A DNA stretch of 64,000 nt, taken from the NCBI RefSeq assembly GCF_005155025.1, contig NZ_CP039731.1:620001-684000 (forward strand). The letters are read 5' to 3'. Source of the DNA: Aquitalea aquatilis. GTDB taxonomy: Bacteria; Pseudomonadota; Gammaproteobacteria; Burkholderiales; Chromobacteriaceae. Below the pieces are notes generated by a model. That model did not search any database. It was given only the letters and a program-made list of their open reading frames with translations, and was not told the origin of the DNA. How positions within the stretch are numbered: the first letter of the stretch is position 1; each line of letters begins with the position of its first letter. Below, piece by piece: positions 1 to 8,863 of the stretch. The position numbers were made by a program, and so were the translations under genes.

Positions 1-459
1 GGCAAAAACCTGTACCTGCTGTCTACCGGTACTGGCCTGGCACCGTTCATGTCCATCATCAAGGACCCGGAAGTTTACGAACGCTACGACAAGGTCATCC
101 TGACCCACGGCGTACGCTGGGTAAGCGAACTGGGTTATCACGACTACATCACCAATGAACTGCCGGAAAACGAGTTCTTTGGCGATATCGTGAAAGAAAA
201 GCTGATCTACTATCCGACCGTGACCCGCGAGCCTTTCCGCAACCAGGGCCGCCTGACCGATCTGATCACCAATGGCAAGATGTGCGCCGATATCGGCCTG
301 CCGCAGCTGAGTCCGGAAAACGACCGCGTACTGATCTGCGGTAGCCCGTCCATGCTGCACGACCTGTGCGAAATCCTGAATGGCCTCGGCTTCAAGGAAT
401 CTCCGCGCATGGGCGAGCCGGGCGACTACGCCATCGAACGCGCCTTCGTCGAAAAGTAA
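1..459 (+). CDS. fpr: ferredoxin--NADP+ reductase, C-terminal part (truncated by window start)
   Basis: The reading frame is open from base 1, so the gene starts upstream of the window and about 152 codons are visible. The frame begins with the NADP-binding turn LSTGTGLAPF and ends with ERAFVEK, the C-terminal signature of bacterial plant-type FAD-containing ferredoxin-NADP reductases. The motif LICGSPSMLHDL is the second NADP-binding segment. The enzyme exchanges electrons between NADP(H) and ferredoxin or flavodoxin in the cytoplasm. The first in-window ATG (base 49) is internal and is not the start. A strong hairpin terminator follows 23 bases after the stop. Confidence 0.9.
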   Translation, partial: GKNLYLLSTGTGLAPFMSIIKDPEVYERYDKVILTHGVRWVSELGYHDYITNELPENEFFGDIVKEKLIYYPTVTREPFRNQGRLTDLITNGKMCADIGLPQLSPENDRVLICGSPSMLHDLCEILNGLGFKESPRMGEPGDYAIERAFVEK

Positions 460-481
460 GAGCAGCCCAGCTGCAAATACC

Positions 482-509
482 AAACGCCATCCAGCAGGAT
501 GGCGTTTTT
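482..509 (+). terminator. rho-independent terminator of fpr
   Basis: The stem AACGCCATCC / GGATGGCGTT with loop AGCA is followed directly by a T tract on the plus strand. Confidence 0.85.
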
Positions 510-556
510 GTTTGTCCTGACCAGCACTCAACTAGCGCTGACGGAGTGAGGAACGC

Positions 557-584
557 AAAAAAGGGAGGCAGAAGCCTCCCTTTT
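557..584 (-). terminator. terminator of the Lys/Ala repeat gene (possibly bidirectional)
   Basis: The stem GGGAGGC / GCCTCCC is flanked by A and T tracts. Read on the minus strand it ends in TTTTTT, 30 bases after the stop of the repeat-protein gene. Confidence 0.8.
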
Positions 585-613
585 CTTATGCGAGCCAGAC
601 GCTGACGTCTTGA

Positions 614-1588
614 TTAGTTTGCTGCGGAAGCCGGAGCGGCTTTCTTGGCAGCGTGCTTTTTAGCGTGATGCTTTTTAGCAGCGTGCTTCTTGGCCGGAGC
701 GGAAGCGTCAGCAGCTTGGGCTTTCTGAGCGGAAGCTTCTACTTTCTTGGCAGCGTGCTTTTTAGCGTGGTGCTTTTTGGCAGCGTGCTTTTTAGCCGGA
801 GCGGAAGCGTCAGCAGCTTGGGCTTTTTGAGCGGAAGCTTCTACTTTCTTGGCAGCATGCTTTTTAGCGTGGTGCTTTTTGGCAGCCTTTTTAGCCGGTG
901 CGGAAGCGTCAGCAGCTTGAGCTTTTTGAGCGGAAGCGTCTACTTTCTTGGCAGCGTGCTTTTTAGCGTGGTGCTTTTTGGCAGCCTTTTTAGCCGGAGC
1001 GGAAGCGTCAGCAGCTTGAGCTTTTTGAGCGGAAGCGTCTACTTTCTTGGCAGCGTGCTTTTTAGCGTGGTGCTTTTTGGCAGCCTTTTTAGCCGGAGCG
1101 GAAGCGTCAGCAGCTTGGGCTTTCTGAGCAGAAGCGTCTACTTTCTTGGCAGCGTGCTTTTTGGCGTGGTGCTTTTTGGCAGCTTTTTTAGCCGGAGCGG
1201 AAGCGTCAGCAGCTTGGGCTTTCTGAGCGGAAGCGTCTACTTTCTTGGCAGCGTGCTTTTTAGCGTGGTGCTTTTTGGCAGCCTTTTTAGCCGGTGCGGA
1301 AGCGTCAGCAGCTTGGGCTTTCTGAGCGGAAGCGTCTACTTTCTTGGCAGCGTGCTTTTTAGCGTGGTGCTTTTTGGCAGCCTTTTTAGCCGGGGCGGAA
1401 GCGTCAGCAGCTTGGGCTTTCTGAGCAGAAGCTTCTACTTTCTTTTCGCCCTTCTTGGCGTGATGAATCTTGGCAGCTTTGGCTTTCGGTGCGGAAGCAG
1501 CCGGAGCAGAAGCGTTGGTGGCGGCGAAACCAGCAGCGGAGCTCAGACCGAAGGCGGCAGACAAAACGAGCAGGGTCAGTTTTTTCAT
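614..1588 (-). CDS. secreted Lys/Ala/His-rich tandem-repeat protein
   Basis: The protein has 324 residues when started at the ATG at 1588, which has GGAG 8 bases upstream; an upstream in-frame ATG at 1633 lacks this context. Residues 1-22 ([20 protein letters not shown]) form a clear signal peptide. The rest is almost only K, A, H, S, D, Q and P. It holds eight copies of a unit beginning [17 protein letters not shown]: six of 33 residues (99 bp) and, at the C-terminus, two of 34 residues with an extra His. There is no known catalytic domain. The composition resembles both histone H1-like tails and acid-shock (Asr-like) periplasmic proteins; the signal peptide favours an exported role. Function is unknown. 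Confidence 0.8.
   Translation of the reverse strand: MKKLTLLVLSAAFGLSSAAGFAATNASAPAASAPKAKAAKIHHAKKGEKKVEASAQKAQAADASAPAKKAAKKHHAKKHAAKKVDASAQKAQAADASAPAKKAAKKHHAKKHAAKKVDASAQKAQAADASAPAKKAAKKHHAKKHAAKKVDASAQKAQAADASAPAKKAAKKHHAKKHAAKKVDASAQKAQAADASAPAKKAAKKHHAKKHAAKKVDASAQKAQAADASAPAKKAAKKHHAKKHAAKKVEASAQKAQAADASAPAKKHAAKKHHAKKHAAKKVEASAQKAQAADASAPAKKHAAKKHHAKKHAAKKAAPASAAN
640..1440. repeat. tandem coding repeat, 8 units of 99-102 bp
   Basis: The repeated DNA unit contains GAAGCGTCAGCAGCTTG followed by blocks encoding [12 protein letters not shown]. Neighbouring units differ by only a few bases, so the array should be prone to copy-number change by slippage or recombination while keeping frame. 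Confidence 0.85.
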
Positions 1589-1724
1589 GTTGCGTTCTCC
1601 AATATCAAGTGGGGAGTGTTCTTTCCGAGACACCGCAGCGGTGTTTCCATGAGTCGTATCCTAGCCCTGCCCGTCAAGCCCGTCTGTGAGTGCTATGTAA
1701 GCCCGTGTAACGCTAAGTACAAAA

Positions 1725-2426
1725 CTAGCGGTGCGTCACGGTGACGACCTGATAAACCCCGCCAAACAAGGTCTCCTTATGCCAGTCGAAGGCATCGGCT
1801 TCACTGGCGTAAGCAGAAATCTCGTTTTTCCACAGTGCTTCGGCAAAAGGCTCCAGCACGCGGTTGACCCATTTGAGCAACCAGCCGATCGGTTGCCAGG
1901 CTGCCGGCTTGTGATAATCGACAAACACCGCCTTGCCACCCTGGGGGACCTGCGACAGCATGTTGTCGACAATGCGATGCTTCAAATCATCCGGCACTTC
2001 ATGCAGCAGGAAGAAACTGCAGATCAGGTCTGCCGGCTGCTCCAGCTGATAGCTGGCCGCATCGGCCCGCACCACGCGCGCCTGCGGGTAGGCCGCCAGC
2101 TTGCGCGCACCATGTTCGACCTGGACCGGGGTGATGTCGGTCAGCACAAACTGACCGTGTTTTCTGACCTTGGCGGCAGCCTTTTCCACCAGATCGCCAT
2201 AGACATGGGCGACCTGCCATACCCGCATGCCGGGCCGGATTTGCTGCAGATAGCGGCGCATCAGCCGCTGGTCATTCAAAAACAACAGCGTGCTGACCAC
2301 CAGATTGCGGTCCAGCAGCGCGGCGCGGCGCGGGTTGACGTAGGCCCAGTCGTAGACTTCGGTCATGTAGTCCGGCACCCCTTCGTAATAGGGGTTGTAC
2401 GGCAGCGGTGGGTGGTTGCGGCTCAT
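1725..2426 (-). CDS. rquA: probable rhodoquinone biosynthesis methyltransferase-like protein RquA
   Basis: The protein has 233 residues, with AAGGTG before the ATG. It is a class I SAM-methyltransferase-like protein whose glycine-rich motif I is replaced by QVAHVYGDL. This feature, the opening VPDYMTEVYDWAYVNPR, the FFLLHEVPDDLKHRIVD segment and the C-terminal FGGVYQ match what I remember of RquA. RquA converts ubiquinone to rhodoquinone in bacteria that reduce fumarate anaerobically. It is a single gene with no linked quinone genes. The assignment rests on remembered family motifs; a different small quinone or lipid methyltransferase is the alternative. Confidence 0.7.
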   Translation of the reverse strand: MSRNHPPLPYNPYYEGVPDYMTEVYDWAYVNPRRAALLDRNLVVSTLLFLNDQRLMRRYLQQIRPGMRVWQVAHVYGDLVEKAAAKVRKHGQFVLTDITPVQVEHGARKLAAYPQARVVRADAASYQLEQPADLICSFFLLHEVPDDLKHRIVDNMLSQVPQGGKAVFVDYHKPAAWQPIGWLLKWVNRVLEPFAEALWKNEISAYASEADAFDWHKETLFGGVYQVVTVTHR

Positions 2427-2536
2427 GGTGGCACCTTGGTATTAGCTATTCATCAACAAAGTTTAGCAAATGCTAATATGCAAACTATTGAGCTAGGCCA
2501 AGCTTTACCCTGATCCGGCAACATGCTGTTTACCAA

Positions 2537-2560
2537 TGCAAAACGGCCCATATGGGCCGC
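2537..2560 (-). terminator. weak terminator of xth
   Basis: The perfect palindrome CGGCCCATATGGGCCG is followed on the minus strand by GTTTTG, 20 bases past the exonuclease stop. Confidence 0.5.
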
Positions 2561-2579
2561 TGTTGCGAGTCAAAACCAT

Positions 2580-3353
2580 TCAATCCGCCAGGGTCAGCAC
2601 CACAGGGGTGTGATCGGAGGGCCGCTCCCACTTGCGTGGTGTCTTGTCGATGATGCAGCCGCTGGCGCGCGCCTGCAGGGGCGGGGTAATCAGGATGTGG
2701 TCGATACGCACGCCCTTGTTGCGACGGAACATCATGGCACGGTAATCCCACCAGCTGTACTGCTTGTCCTCCTGGTTGAACAGGCGGAAGCTGTCGACCA
2801 GCCCCAACGCAATCAGCCCGCGAAAGGCCTCGCGCTCCGGCGTGCTGCACAGCACTTGCTCTTGCCAGCTTTCCGGGTCGTACACATCACGGTCTTCCGG
2901 CGCGATATTGTAGTCGCCCAGCAAGGCCAGCTGTGGATGGCGGCTTAATTCATCGGCCACATAAGCATGCAGCTTGCCCAGCCATTCCAGCTTGTAGGGG
3001 TATTTGGGTGAATCGACGGCCTCGCCATTGACGAAGTAGCCACAGATCACGCGCACGCCATTGACCGTGGCGGCAATCACCCGCCGCTGCGGGTCGTCGT
3101 AACCGGGAATACCCTGCACCACGTCTTCCAGTTGCAAGGGCTGTCGTACCAGAATGGCCACGCCGTTATAGGTTTTCTGGCCAAACCAGGCTGCGCGGTA
3201 GCCGGCAGCCTCGATCTCGGCCAGCGGAAACACATCCTGATCCATCTTCAATTCCTGCAGACAAAGCACGTCCACCGGACTATCCGCCAGCCATTGCAGT
3301 ACCTGTGGCAGGCGGACCTTGAGTGAATTGACGTTCCAGGTGGCTAGTTGCAT
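2580..3353 (-). CDS. xth: exodeoxyribonuclease III (AP endonuclease, EEP family)
   Basis: The protein has 257 residues, typical of the Xth family. It shows the family blocks in order: the N-terminal TWNVNSLKVRLP, CLQELKMDQ with the metal-binding Glu, YNGVAIL, GDYNIAP with the catalytic Asp/Asn, a WWDYR block and a C-terminal RIDHIL...SDHTPVVL with the catalytic Asp-His pair. The enzyme would cut DNA at abasic sites and degrade 3' ends in base-excision repair. It lies in the same direction as the upstream eptA gene, with a 67-base gap. Confidence 0.92.
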   Translation of the reverse strand: MQLATWNVNSLKVRLPQVLQWLADSPVDVLCLQELKMDQDVFPLAEIEAAGYRAAWFGQKTYNGVAILVRQPLQLEDVVQGIPGYDDPQRRVIAATVNGVRVICGYFVNGEAVDSPKYPYKLEWLGKLHAYVADELSRHPQLALLGDYNIAPEDRDVYDPESWQEQVLCSTPEREAFRGLIALGLVDSFRLFNQEDKQYSWWDYRAMMFRRNKGVRIDHILITPPLQARASGCIIDKTPRKWERPSDHTPVVLTLAD

Positions 3354-3380
3354 ATCTTCAGTTCTCGTTTACAGATGAAA

Positions 3381-3402
3381 GTGGCTGCACGGCGGCAGCC
3401 AC
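3381..3402 (-). terminator. possible weak terminator of eptA
   Basis: The stem GTGGCTG / CAGCCAC is followed on the minus strand by TTTCATC. The T tract is poor, so some read-through into xth is likely. Confidence 0.45.
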
Positions 3403-3420
3403 TACATTACATATAAGGTA

Positions 3421-5049
3421 TCAGCCCGGCTGACGGCAGGAGGCAAACATGTCCAGCTGCTTGTCATAGACGCTGGTATGCACCCCGAGCAAGCCCAGCA
3501 TCGAGTGGAACAGATTGTCGTGCGAGTACGGCTCGGCCTTGCGCCCTTCCAGGCAGCGCTGGTTCAGCCCGACTTCCTGCTGGAAGCTGTCAGAGAACCA
3601 CATCATCGCCCCGATATGCTTTTGCGCTTCCGGGGCAAACAGATAGGGCGTGCCATGCAGGTACATGCCGTTTTCACCCAGTGATTCGCCATGGTCGGAC
3701 ATATACAGCATGCCGGTGTTATAGCGCTGCTGGTTGGCACGCAGGAAGTCGATGATGCCGGACAGTACGGTATCGGTATACAGGATGGTGTTGTCGAAGC
3801 CGTTAACGATCTGCTCACGCGGGCAGCGTGATAGCTCGCTGGTCTGGCATACCGGCTTGAACTGCTCCAGCGCTGGCGGATAGCGCTTGTAATAGGCCGG
3901 CCCGTGGCTACCCATCTGGTGCAATACCAGCACGACGTCGCGGTCGGACTGGTCGATCAGCTGCTGGGCATTTTTCAGCAGGATTTCATCCCAGCATTCG
4001 CCAGTGGTACACAGCTTGTCATCCTTGCTGTTGCTGACATCTTCCAGCGTCACGCGGTTGCACACATCCTTGCAGCCCGACTGGTTGTCGCGCCAGATCA
4101 CGTTGTAGCCAGCCCGCTTGAGCACATCCAGCACGTTTTGCTGCCGTGCCGCCTTGTCGCCGCTGTAATTGTCGCGGCCGATATTGGAGAACATGCAGGG
4201 CACCGAGACCGCTGTTTCCGTGCCGCAGGAGTGCACATTGGGCAGATTAATCAAACCGCTCTGTGTCGCCAGTTTGGGATTGGTATTACGTGGGTAGCCG
4301 TTGAGCGAAAAGTGATCGGCACGTGCGGTTTCACCCACCACCAGCACAAATACCGTCTTGCGCTTGTGCTGCTTCCAGCTGGCATCGCGTGTGGCGTCCT
4401 CACCCAGCGGGCTGATCGTTACCGGACCGCTATTGTAATGGTCCTGCACATAACCATTGGTGGCCTGGATATAGTTGAAAGGCGTCAGGTAATGGCGCAG
4501 CTGGCGGTTGTTGCGGAACAGCGAGGCGAAATCCTGATAGGCCGCAAAGGCGATGCCCAGCAGCACCGCCGCCGAAACCAGCAGCGTCAGTACCCGCACA
4601 CCCCCCTCTTTCAAGGGTGAGCGCCATTGTATCTGCCGCCGGCAGATCCACCAGGCGGGCAGTATGCCCAGCACGATGACAAACAGCGCCATCTTGCCGG
4701 TCAGCAAGTCGCGCACTTCCTTGTTGTCGGTCTGGACTGCGTTCTGCACCATATGTACATCAATCATCACCCCGTACTGGTTCATAAAGTAGGTAATGAA
4801 AGAGGTGGTCAGCAGCAATAAGGCCATCACGGGCTTGCCGATATACGGCCAGTTGAACAGCGACAACACCAGATTGTAGAAGGCAGTGACCAGCAGGAAG
4901 GACTCCAGCAGCAGCTTGATGCCGTGGCCATCCAGTGGCCCGACAATACGCAACATCTCCTGCCAGAATGGCAGGTTGTAGAACAATACCAGCGCGAGCG
5001 ACACCAGCAGGGTGAGTCGCTCGGGTCGAATGGAGCGGTTGAAAACCAT
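3421..5049 (-). CDS. eptA: lipid A phosphoethanolamine transferase (EptA/MCR family)
   Basis: Started at the ATG at 5049 (GAGG upstream, MVFNRSIRPERL) the protein has 542 residues; the frame extends upstream to 5205 but that part lacks protein character. The N-terminal third carries hydrophobic segments forming about five membrane helices. The periplasmic sulfatase-fold domain follows, with the catalytic nucleophile in VVGETARADHF (Thr241) and the metal ligands in the YMSDHGESLGENG block. The family moves phosphoethanolamine from phosphatidylethanolamine onto lipid A phosphates, lowering surface charge and sensitivity to polymyxins. Chromosomal genes of this type are common and do not by themselves imply acquired colistin resistance. 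Confidence 0.9.
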   Translation of the reverse strand: MVFNRSIRPERLTLLVSLALVLFYNLPFWQEMLRIVGPLDGHGIKLLLESFLLVTAFYNLVLSLFNWPYIGKPVMALLLLTTSFITYFMNQYGVMIDVHMVQNAVQTDNKEVRDLLTGKMALFVIVLGILPAWWICRRQIQWRSPLKEGGVRVLTLLVSAAVLLGIAFAAYQDFASLFRNNRQLRHYLTPFNYIQATNGYVQDHYNSGPVTISPLGEDATRDASWKQHKRKTVFVLVVGETARADHFSLNGYPRNTNPKLATQSGLINLPNVHSCGTETAVSVPCMFSNIGRDNYSGDKAARQQNVLDVLKRAGYNVIWRDNQSGCKDVCNRVTLEDVSNSKDDKLCTTGECWDEILLKNAQQLIDQSDRDVVLVLHQMGSHGPAYYKRYPPALEQFKPVCQTSELSRCPREQIVNGFDNTILYTDTVLSGIIDFLRANQQRYNTGMLYMSDHGESLGENGMYLHGTPYLFAPEAQKHIGAMMWFSDSFQQEVGLNQRCLEGRKAEPYSHDNLFHSMLGLLGVHTSVYDKQLDMFASCRQPG

Positions 5050-5352
5050 CTTGCCCTCGTCAACAAGGGGCCGCCGCACATCAGCGCGGTACAGCTGGCC
5101 CGGCAATGGAACAGACCGGCCACGGTGGCGGCAGCCTGACTTGATTGTTAGGTAGCCATGACCGAGCCCGCTAAGCTGGCCGGCATGGCAGAAAATCGAC
5201 GCCATCTTACCCGATTAGTCGAGTGGCAATATGGCATTTCTGTAGCGATTGTTTTAACAGATATGCGCCCCCGCGCAGCCTGATGCGCGGATGACTCCAC
5301 GCGACGCGGCAGCCTGCATGGCTGCGGCTGGCTTGAACAAATAAACAACAGT

Positions 5353-5396
5353 AAATTTGATCAAATTTGCCGAGCTGCGGTATTGCTGGCTAGAAT
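5353..5396 (+). promoter_or_regulatory. promoter with 16-bp palindromic operator
   Basis: The perfect palindrome AAATTTGATCAAATTT (5353-5368) overlaps a -35-like TTGCCG (5367-5372). After an 18-base spacer comes TAGAAT (5391-5396). An ATG lies only 7 bases after the -10, so transcription would start at or next to it. Confidence 0.5.
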
Positions 5397-5402
5397 GGAC
5401 TC

Positions 5403-5603
5403 ATGTTCATCACCGGTAGAACCAAATTGTCCAGACAAACCAAACCCCTGCAGTCCCAGCAACATCCCCTCTGCCCTACCAAAAACCCCAACCGTTCCAC
5501 GCTGCGCCCCTTTAGCGACGCCTTTACCCTGCGCACGCCTAGCTTTGCCCATCATCAGCGCCCGCATCGTCCCGACAAGGCAGACAACGAACCTTCCAGC
5601 TGA
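5403..5603 (+). CDS. possible leaderless small protein, 66 aa, unknown
   Basis: This ORF opens at the predicted transcription start of the palindrome-containing promoter and is followed by a terminator at 5703. The product is basic and proline-rich, with no signal peptide, no membrane segment and no family I recognise. The alternative is that the whole 5400-5723 transcript is a small RNA. The case rests on the promoter and terminator pair, not on the protein. Confidence 0.25.
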   Translation: MFITGRTKLSRQTKPLQSQQHPLCPTKNPNRSTLRPFSDAFTLRTPSFAHHQRPHRPDKADNEPSS

Positions 5604-5702
5604 TTTTAGTGAAATGGCGATTCAGCCCTGCACCCGGTCATGCACCGCGGCAGCACCAGGCAGTTTCACCGAGGCGTCATCTCACTGAAAGTACGACCCG
5701 AC

Positions 5703-5723
5703 ACCGCCTTATGGCGGTTTTTT
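5703..5723 (+). terminator. terminator of the 5.4-5.7 kb transcript
   Basis: The stem ACCGCC / GGCGGT with loop TTAT is followed by TTTTT on the plus strand. No annotated plus-strand gene lies upstream, which supports a short independent transcript from about 5400. Confidence 0.75.
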
Positions 5724-5747
5724 CATGTCTGCGGTGGATCAGCAGGC

Positions 5748-5778
5748 AAAAAAATACCCCCAAGGGGGATTGGGGGTA
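5748..5778 (-). terminator. terminator of prlC
   Basis: On the minus strand TACCCCC pairs with GGGGGTA and is followed by TTTTTTT. It lies about 150 bases downstream of prlC. Confidence 0.75.
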
Positions 5779-5924
5779 GGGAAAAGACACAATATCGATG
5801 TCCTTTGAGGGGCAGAGATAAGCGTCTGGCTCGCTTGCTGCTCTTGGAGATAACCCGTTGAGCAAAGATTAGAGCCAGGGCTAATCAGGGGAGTTCCCTC
5901 CCCCGTGTAAATAATTGTCGCGGT

Positions 5925-7961
5925 TCAGGCTGCCTGTTCCACCATGCCGGAATGGCGCAGCAAGGCGTCGATCTGCGGGTCACGGCCACGGAAGGCGCGG
6001 AAGGATTCCAGTGCCGAGCGGCTGCCGCCGACAGCCAGTACCTCATCCCAGAAACGCTTGCCGGTGGCGGCATTGGCACCGCCCGCCTCTTCAAAAGCGG
6101 CATAGGCATCGGCCGACAACACCTCTGCCCACTTGTAGCTGTAGTAGCCCGCCGAATAACCGCCGGCAAAGATATGGCTGAAGCTATTGGGGAAGCGGTT
6201 GTAAGCAGGCGGGAAGTTGACTGCCACTTCCTGGCGGACCTCGTCCAGCAAGGCCATCCAGTCGCCGGTGCTGGCGTCGAAATCGGTATACAGCAGCATG
6301 TCGAACAAGGAAAACTCCAGCTGACGCACCGTCATCATGCCGCTCTGGAAGTTCTTGGCCGCCAGCATCTTGTCGAACAACGCGCGCGGCAAGGTTTCGC
6401 CAGTGTCGGCATGGGCGGTCATGCCTTGCAGCACATCCCATTCCCAGCAGAAGTTTTCCATGAACTGGCTGGGCAACTCCACCGCATCCCATTCCACGCC
6501 ATTGATGCCGGACACACCCAGCTCCTCCACCTGAGTCAGCATATGGTGCAGGCCATGGCCGAATTCGTGGAACAGGGTGATCACTTCGTCGTGGGTAAAC
6601 AGCGCCGGCTTGTCACCCAGCGGGCGGGTGAAGTTGCAGGTGAGGTAGGCCACCGGGGTTTGCAGCGTATCGCCCTTCTTGCGGCGGCCACGGGCATCGT
6701 CCATCCAGGCACCGGGGCGCTTGCCCTCGCGCGAGTACAGATCAAAATAGAAACTGCCCACCAGCTGCCCATCCTTGAGGATGTCGTAGAAACGGACATC
6801 GGGATGCCATACCGGCGCGCTGCTGTCGCGCACTTCCACGCCGTACAGGGTGTTGACCACACCGAACAAGCCAGGCAGCACCTTGCTTTCCGGGAAGTAC
6901 TGCTTCACTTCCTGCTCGGAGAAGGCATAGCGCGCCACGCGCAGCTTTTCTGCGGCATAGGCGATGTCCCAGGCTTGCAGGTCGGCCAGGCCCAGCTCCT
7001 TGCTGGCAAAGGCTTCCAGCTCGGCGCGGTCCTTGGCGGCAAAGGGTTTGGCACGGGCAGCCAGATCACGCAGGAAGGCAATCACCTGCTGCGGGCTTTC
7101 CGCCATTTTGGTGTAGAGCGACAGCTCGGCAAAATTGGCAAAACCCAGCAGCTGGGCTTCTTCGCGCGTCAGCTGCAGCTTTTCGCGGATGATTTCGGTG
7201 TTGTCGTGTTCCGGCAGGCCAAACTCCGAGGCGCGCTTCACATAGGCGTCGTACAGCTTCTGGCGCAGCGCACGGCTGTGGGCGTACTGCATCACCGGGA
7301 AGTAAAACGGGAACTGCAGGGTGATCTTGTAGCCGGTTTTCTCATCAGCCTGGGCGGCGGCGGCAAACAGCGCCAGCGCATCTTCCGGCACGCCGTCCAG
7401 CTCGCTGGCATCGTCCAGATACAGGCTGAAGGCGTCGGTGGCGTCCATCACATTCTGTTCGAAGCGGGCGGACAGCTCGGCCAGCTTGCTCTGAATGGCG
7501 GCATAGCGCTGGCGCTGTGCTTCCGGCAGCTCGGCACCGGACAGGCGGAAATCGCGTAGATCGTTCTGGATGATTTTCTGGCGGGCGGCATTGTAGCCAG
7601 CATAGGCCGGGCTGGCCTCGATGGCCTTGAATTGGCCGAGCAGGTCCAGGTTCTGCCCCAGTTCGGTCCAGAATGCAGAAATGGGGGCGATGTTGGCGTT
7701 ATAGGCATCGCGCAATTCCGGGGTGTTCACCACCGCGTTCAGGTGTCCTACCACGCCCCAGGCGCGCGACAGCCGCTCGGTGGCATCGGTGAGCGGATCG
7801 ACCACATTTTCCCAGCTCGGGCTGTCCGCATGCGCGGTCAGCTGTGCCACGGTGTGGCGCGCCTCGGCCAGCAATTGTTCGATGGCCGGGCTGACATGTT
7901 CGGGACGAATCTCGGCAAAGCGTGGCAGTCCGGTAAAGTCGAGGAGCGGGTTCTGGCTCAT
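5925..7961 (-). CDS. prlC: oligopeptidase A (M3 metallopeptidase)
   Basis: The protein has 678 residues, matching the PrlC/OpdA family. The zinc site HEFGH sits at residues 465-469 in the context TLFHEFGHGLHHML. The remaining zinc-ligand Glu and the C-terminal FAGGYSAGYYSYKWAEVLSAD block typical of M3A peptidases are present. It is a cytoplasmic endopeptidase that clears short peptides, including cleaved signal peptides. It diverges from the carbonic anhydrase gene across 138 bases. Confidence 0.95.
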   Translation of the reverse strand: MSQNPLLDFTGLPRFAEIRPEHVSPAIEQLLAEARHTVAQLTAHADSPSWENVVDPLTDATERLSRAWGVVGHLNAVVNTPELRDAYNANIAPISAFWTELGQNLDLLGQFKAIEASPAYAGYNAARQKIIQNDLRDFRLSGAELPEAQRQRYAAIQSKLAELSARFEQNVMDATDAFSLYLDDASELDGVPEDALALFAAAAQADEKTGYKITLQFPFYFPVMQYAHSRALRQKLYDAYVKRASEFGLPEHDNTEIIREKLQLTREEAQLLGFANFAELSLYTKMAESPQQVIAFLRDLAARAKPFAAKDRAELEAFASKELGLADLQAWDIAYAAEKLRVARYAFSEQEVKQYFPESKVLPGLFGVVNTLYGVEVRDSSAPVWHPDVRFYDILKDGQLVGSFYFDLYSREGKRPGAWMDDARGRRKKGDTLQTPVAYLTCNFTRPLGDKPALFTHDEVITLFHEFGHGLHHMLTQVEELGVSGINGVEWDAVELPSQFMENFCWEWDVLQGMTAHADTGETLPRALFDKMLAAKNFQSGMMTVRQLEFSLFDMLLYTDFDASTGDWMALLDEVRQEVAVNFPPAYNRFPNSFSHIFAGGYSAGYYSYKWAEVLSADAYAAFEEAGGANAATGKRFWDEVLAVGGSRSALESFRAFRGRDPQIDALLRHSGMVEQAA

Positions 7962-8099
7962 TGTTCACTTCCTGTGGGCAATTGGCAGTGGCTGGCACAG
8001 CACTGCGCCGGTATCGAAATCAGGCAGCACACCAGCGAACCGGCGGCAACCATTGCTATATGATAGGGAATCCTGAACCTGTTAGATGAGGACGTTCTG

Positions 8100-8642
8100 A
8101 TGAATCGCAATATCCGCCCCTACGATGGCAGCGCACCGCAGATTGCCGACTCCTGCTATATCGACCCGGCCGCCGTGGTGATTGGCGACGTGACGCTGGC
8201 GGACGATGCCTCGGTGTGGCCGTTTGCCGTGATCCGGGGCGATGTCAACGCCATTCATATTGGCGAAGGCAGCAATATCCAGGACTTTGCCATGCTGCAC
8301 GTCACCCACAAGCGCGACAGCGACCCGGTGGGCGCACCGCTGCACATCGGCAAGCATGTCACCATCGGCCATCATGTCACCCTGCATGGTTGCACCATCG
8401 GTGACGAAGTGCTGGTGGGCATTGGCAGCATCATTCTGGACCGTGCCATCATCGAAGACCGGGTGCTGATTGGCGCCGGCAGCCTGGTACCGCCGGGCAA
8501 GCGGCTGGAGTCCGGCTATCTGTATCTGGGCAACCCGGTGAAACAGGCACGCAAGCTGACCGAGCAGGAACTGGCCTATTTCAAGTATTCCGCCGAGCAC
8601 TATATCCGCGTGGCCAACAAGCACAAACCGAATCTGGCCTGA
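8100..8642 (+). CDS. yrdA: gamma carbonic anhydrase family protein (YrdA-like)
   Basis: The protein has 180 residues and consists of a left-handed beta-helix of hexapeptide repeats, ending in a short helix. The zinc-ligand pattern is present: His in LHVTHK and in HHVTLHG. GAGSLVPPGKRLESGYLYLGNP closely follows the E. coli YrdA type. Catalytic activity in this subfamily is uncertain. The C-terminal helix (LTEQELAYFKYSAEHYIRV) is echoed at the end of the second chemoreceptor downstream. Confidence 0.92.
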   Translation: MNRNIRPYDGSAPQIADSCYIDPAAVVIGDVTLADDASVWPFAVIRGDVNAIHIGEGSNIQDFAMLHVTHKRDSDPVGAPLHIGKHVTIGHHVTLHGCTIGDEVLVGIGSIILDRAIIEDRVLIGAGSLVPPGKRLESGYLYLGNPVKQARKLTEQELAYFKYSAEHYIRVANKHKPNLA

Positions 8643-8863
8643 TCTCCCCGGCCCTGCCTGCCGCTACGTGGCTGCGGGCAGGCGGCTCCGGCCGCGGCAA
8701 AATACGACGCGCCAGCATGACTGTTAAAAAACTGTTTAAACAACAGCTTGAATACGCAAGTACATCCCCGCCAATTTAAATCACTTGGCATTAAGTCAGG
8801 TAACGGGAATGTCATATCCCGGGTCTACACTGCGCAGCATTATCCGTTCTGAAGCCGCATGAC

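Noticed and set aside
640..1440. CRISPR-like appearance of regularly spaced repeats
   Set aside because: Whole units are repeated with no unique spacers and the array is in-frame coding sequence. No cas genes are present.
653..1744. Long plus-strand ORF opposite the repeat protein (Gly/Ser/Phe/Leu repeats)
   Set aside because: It exists only because the 99-bp unit lacks stops on both strands. The minus-strand frame has a signal peptide, an RBS and a terminator; this one does not.
5952..7559. Long plus-strand ORF opposite prlC, and similar frames opposite mdtB, mdtC, ponA, jetC and pilQ
   Set aside because: These are GC-rich shadows of well-supported genes, without RBS or recognisable domains.
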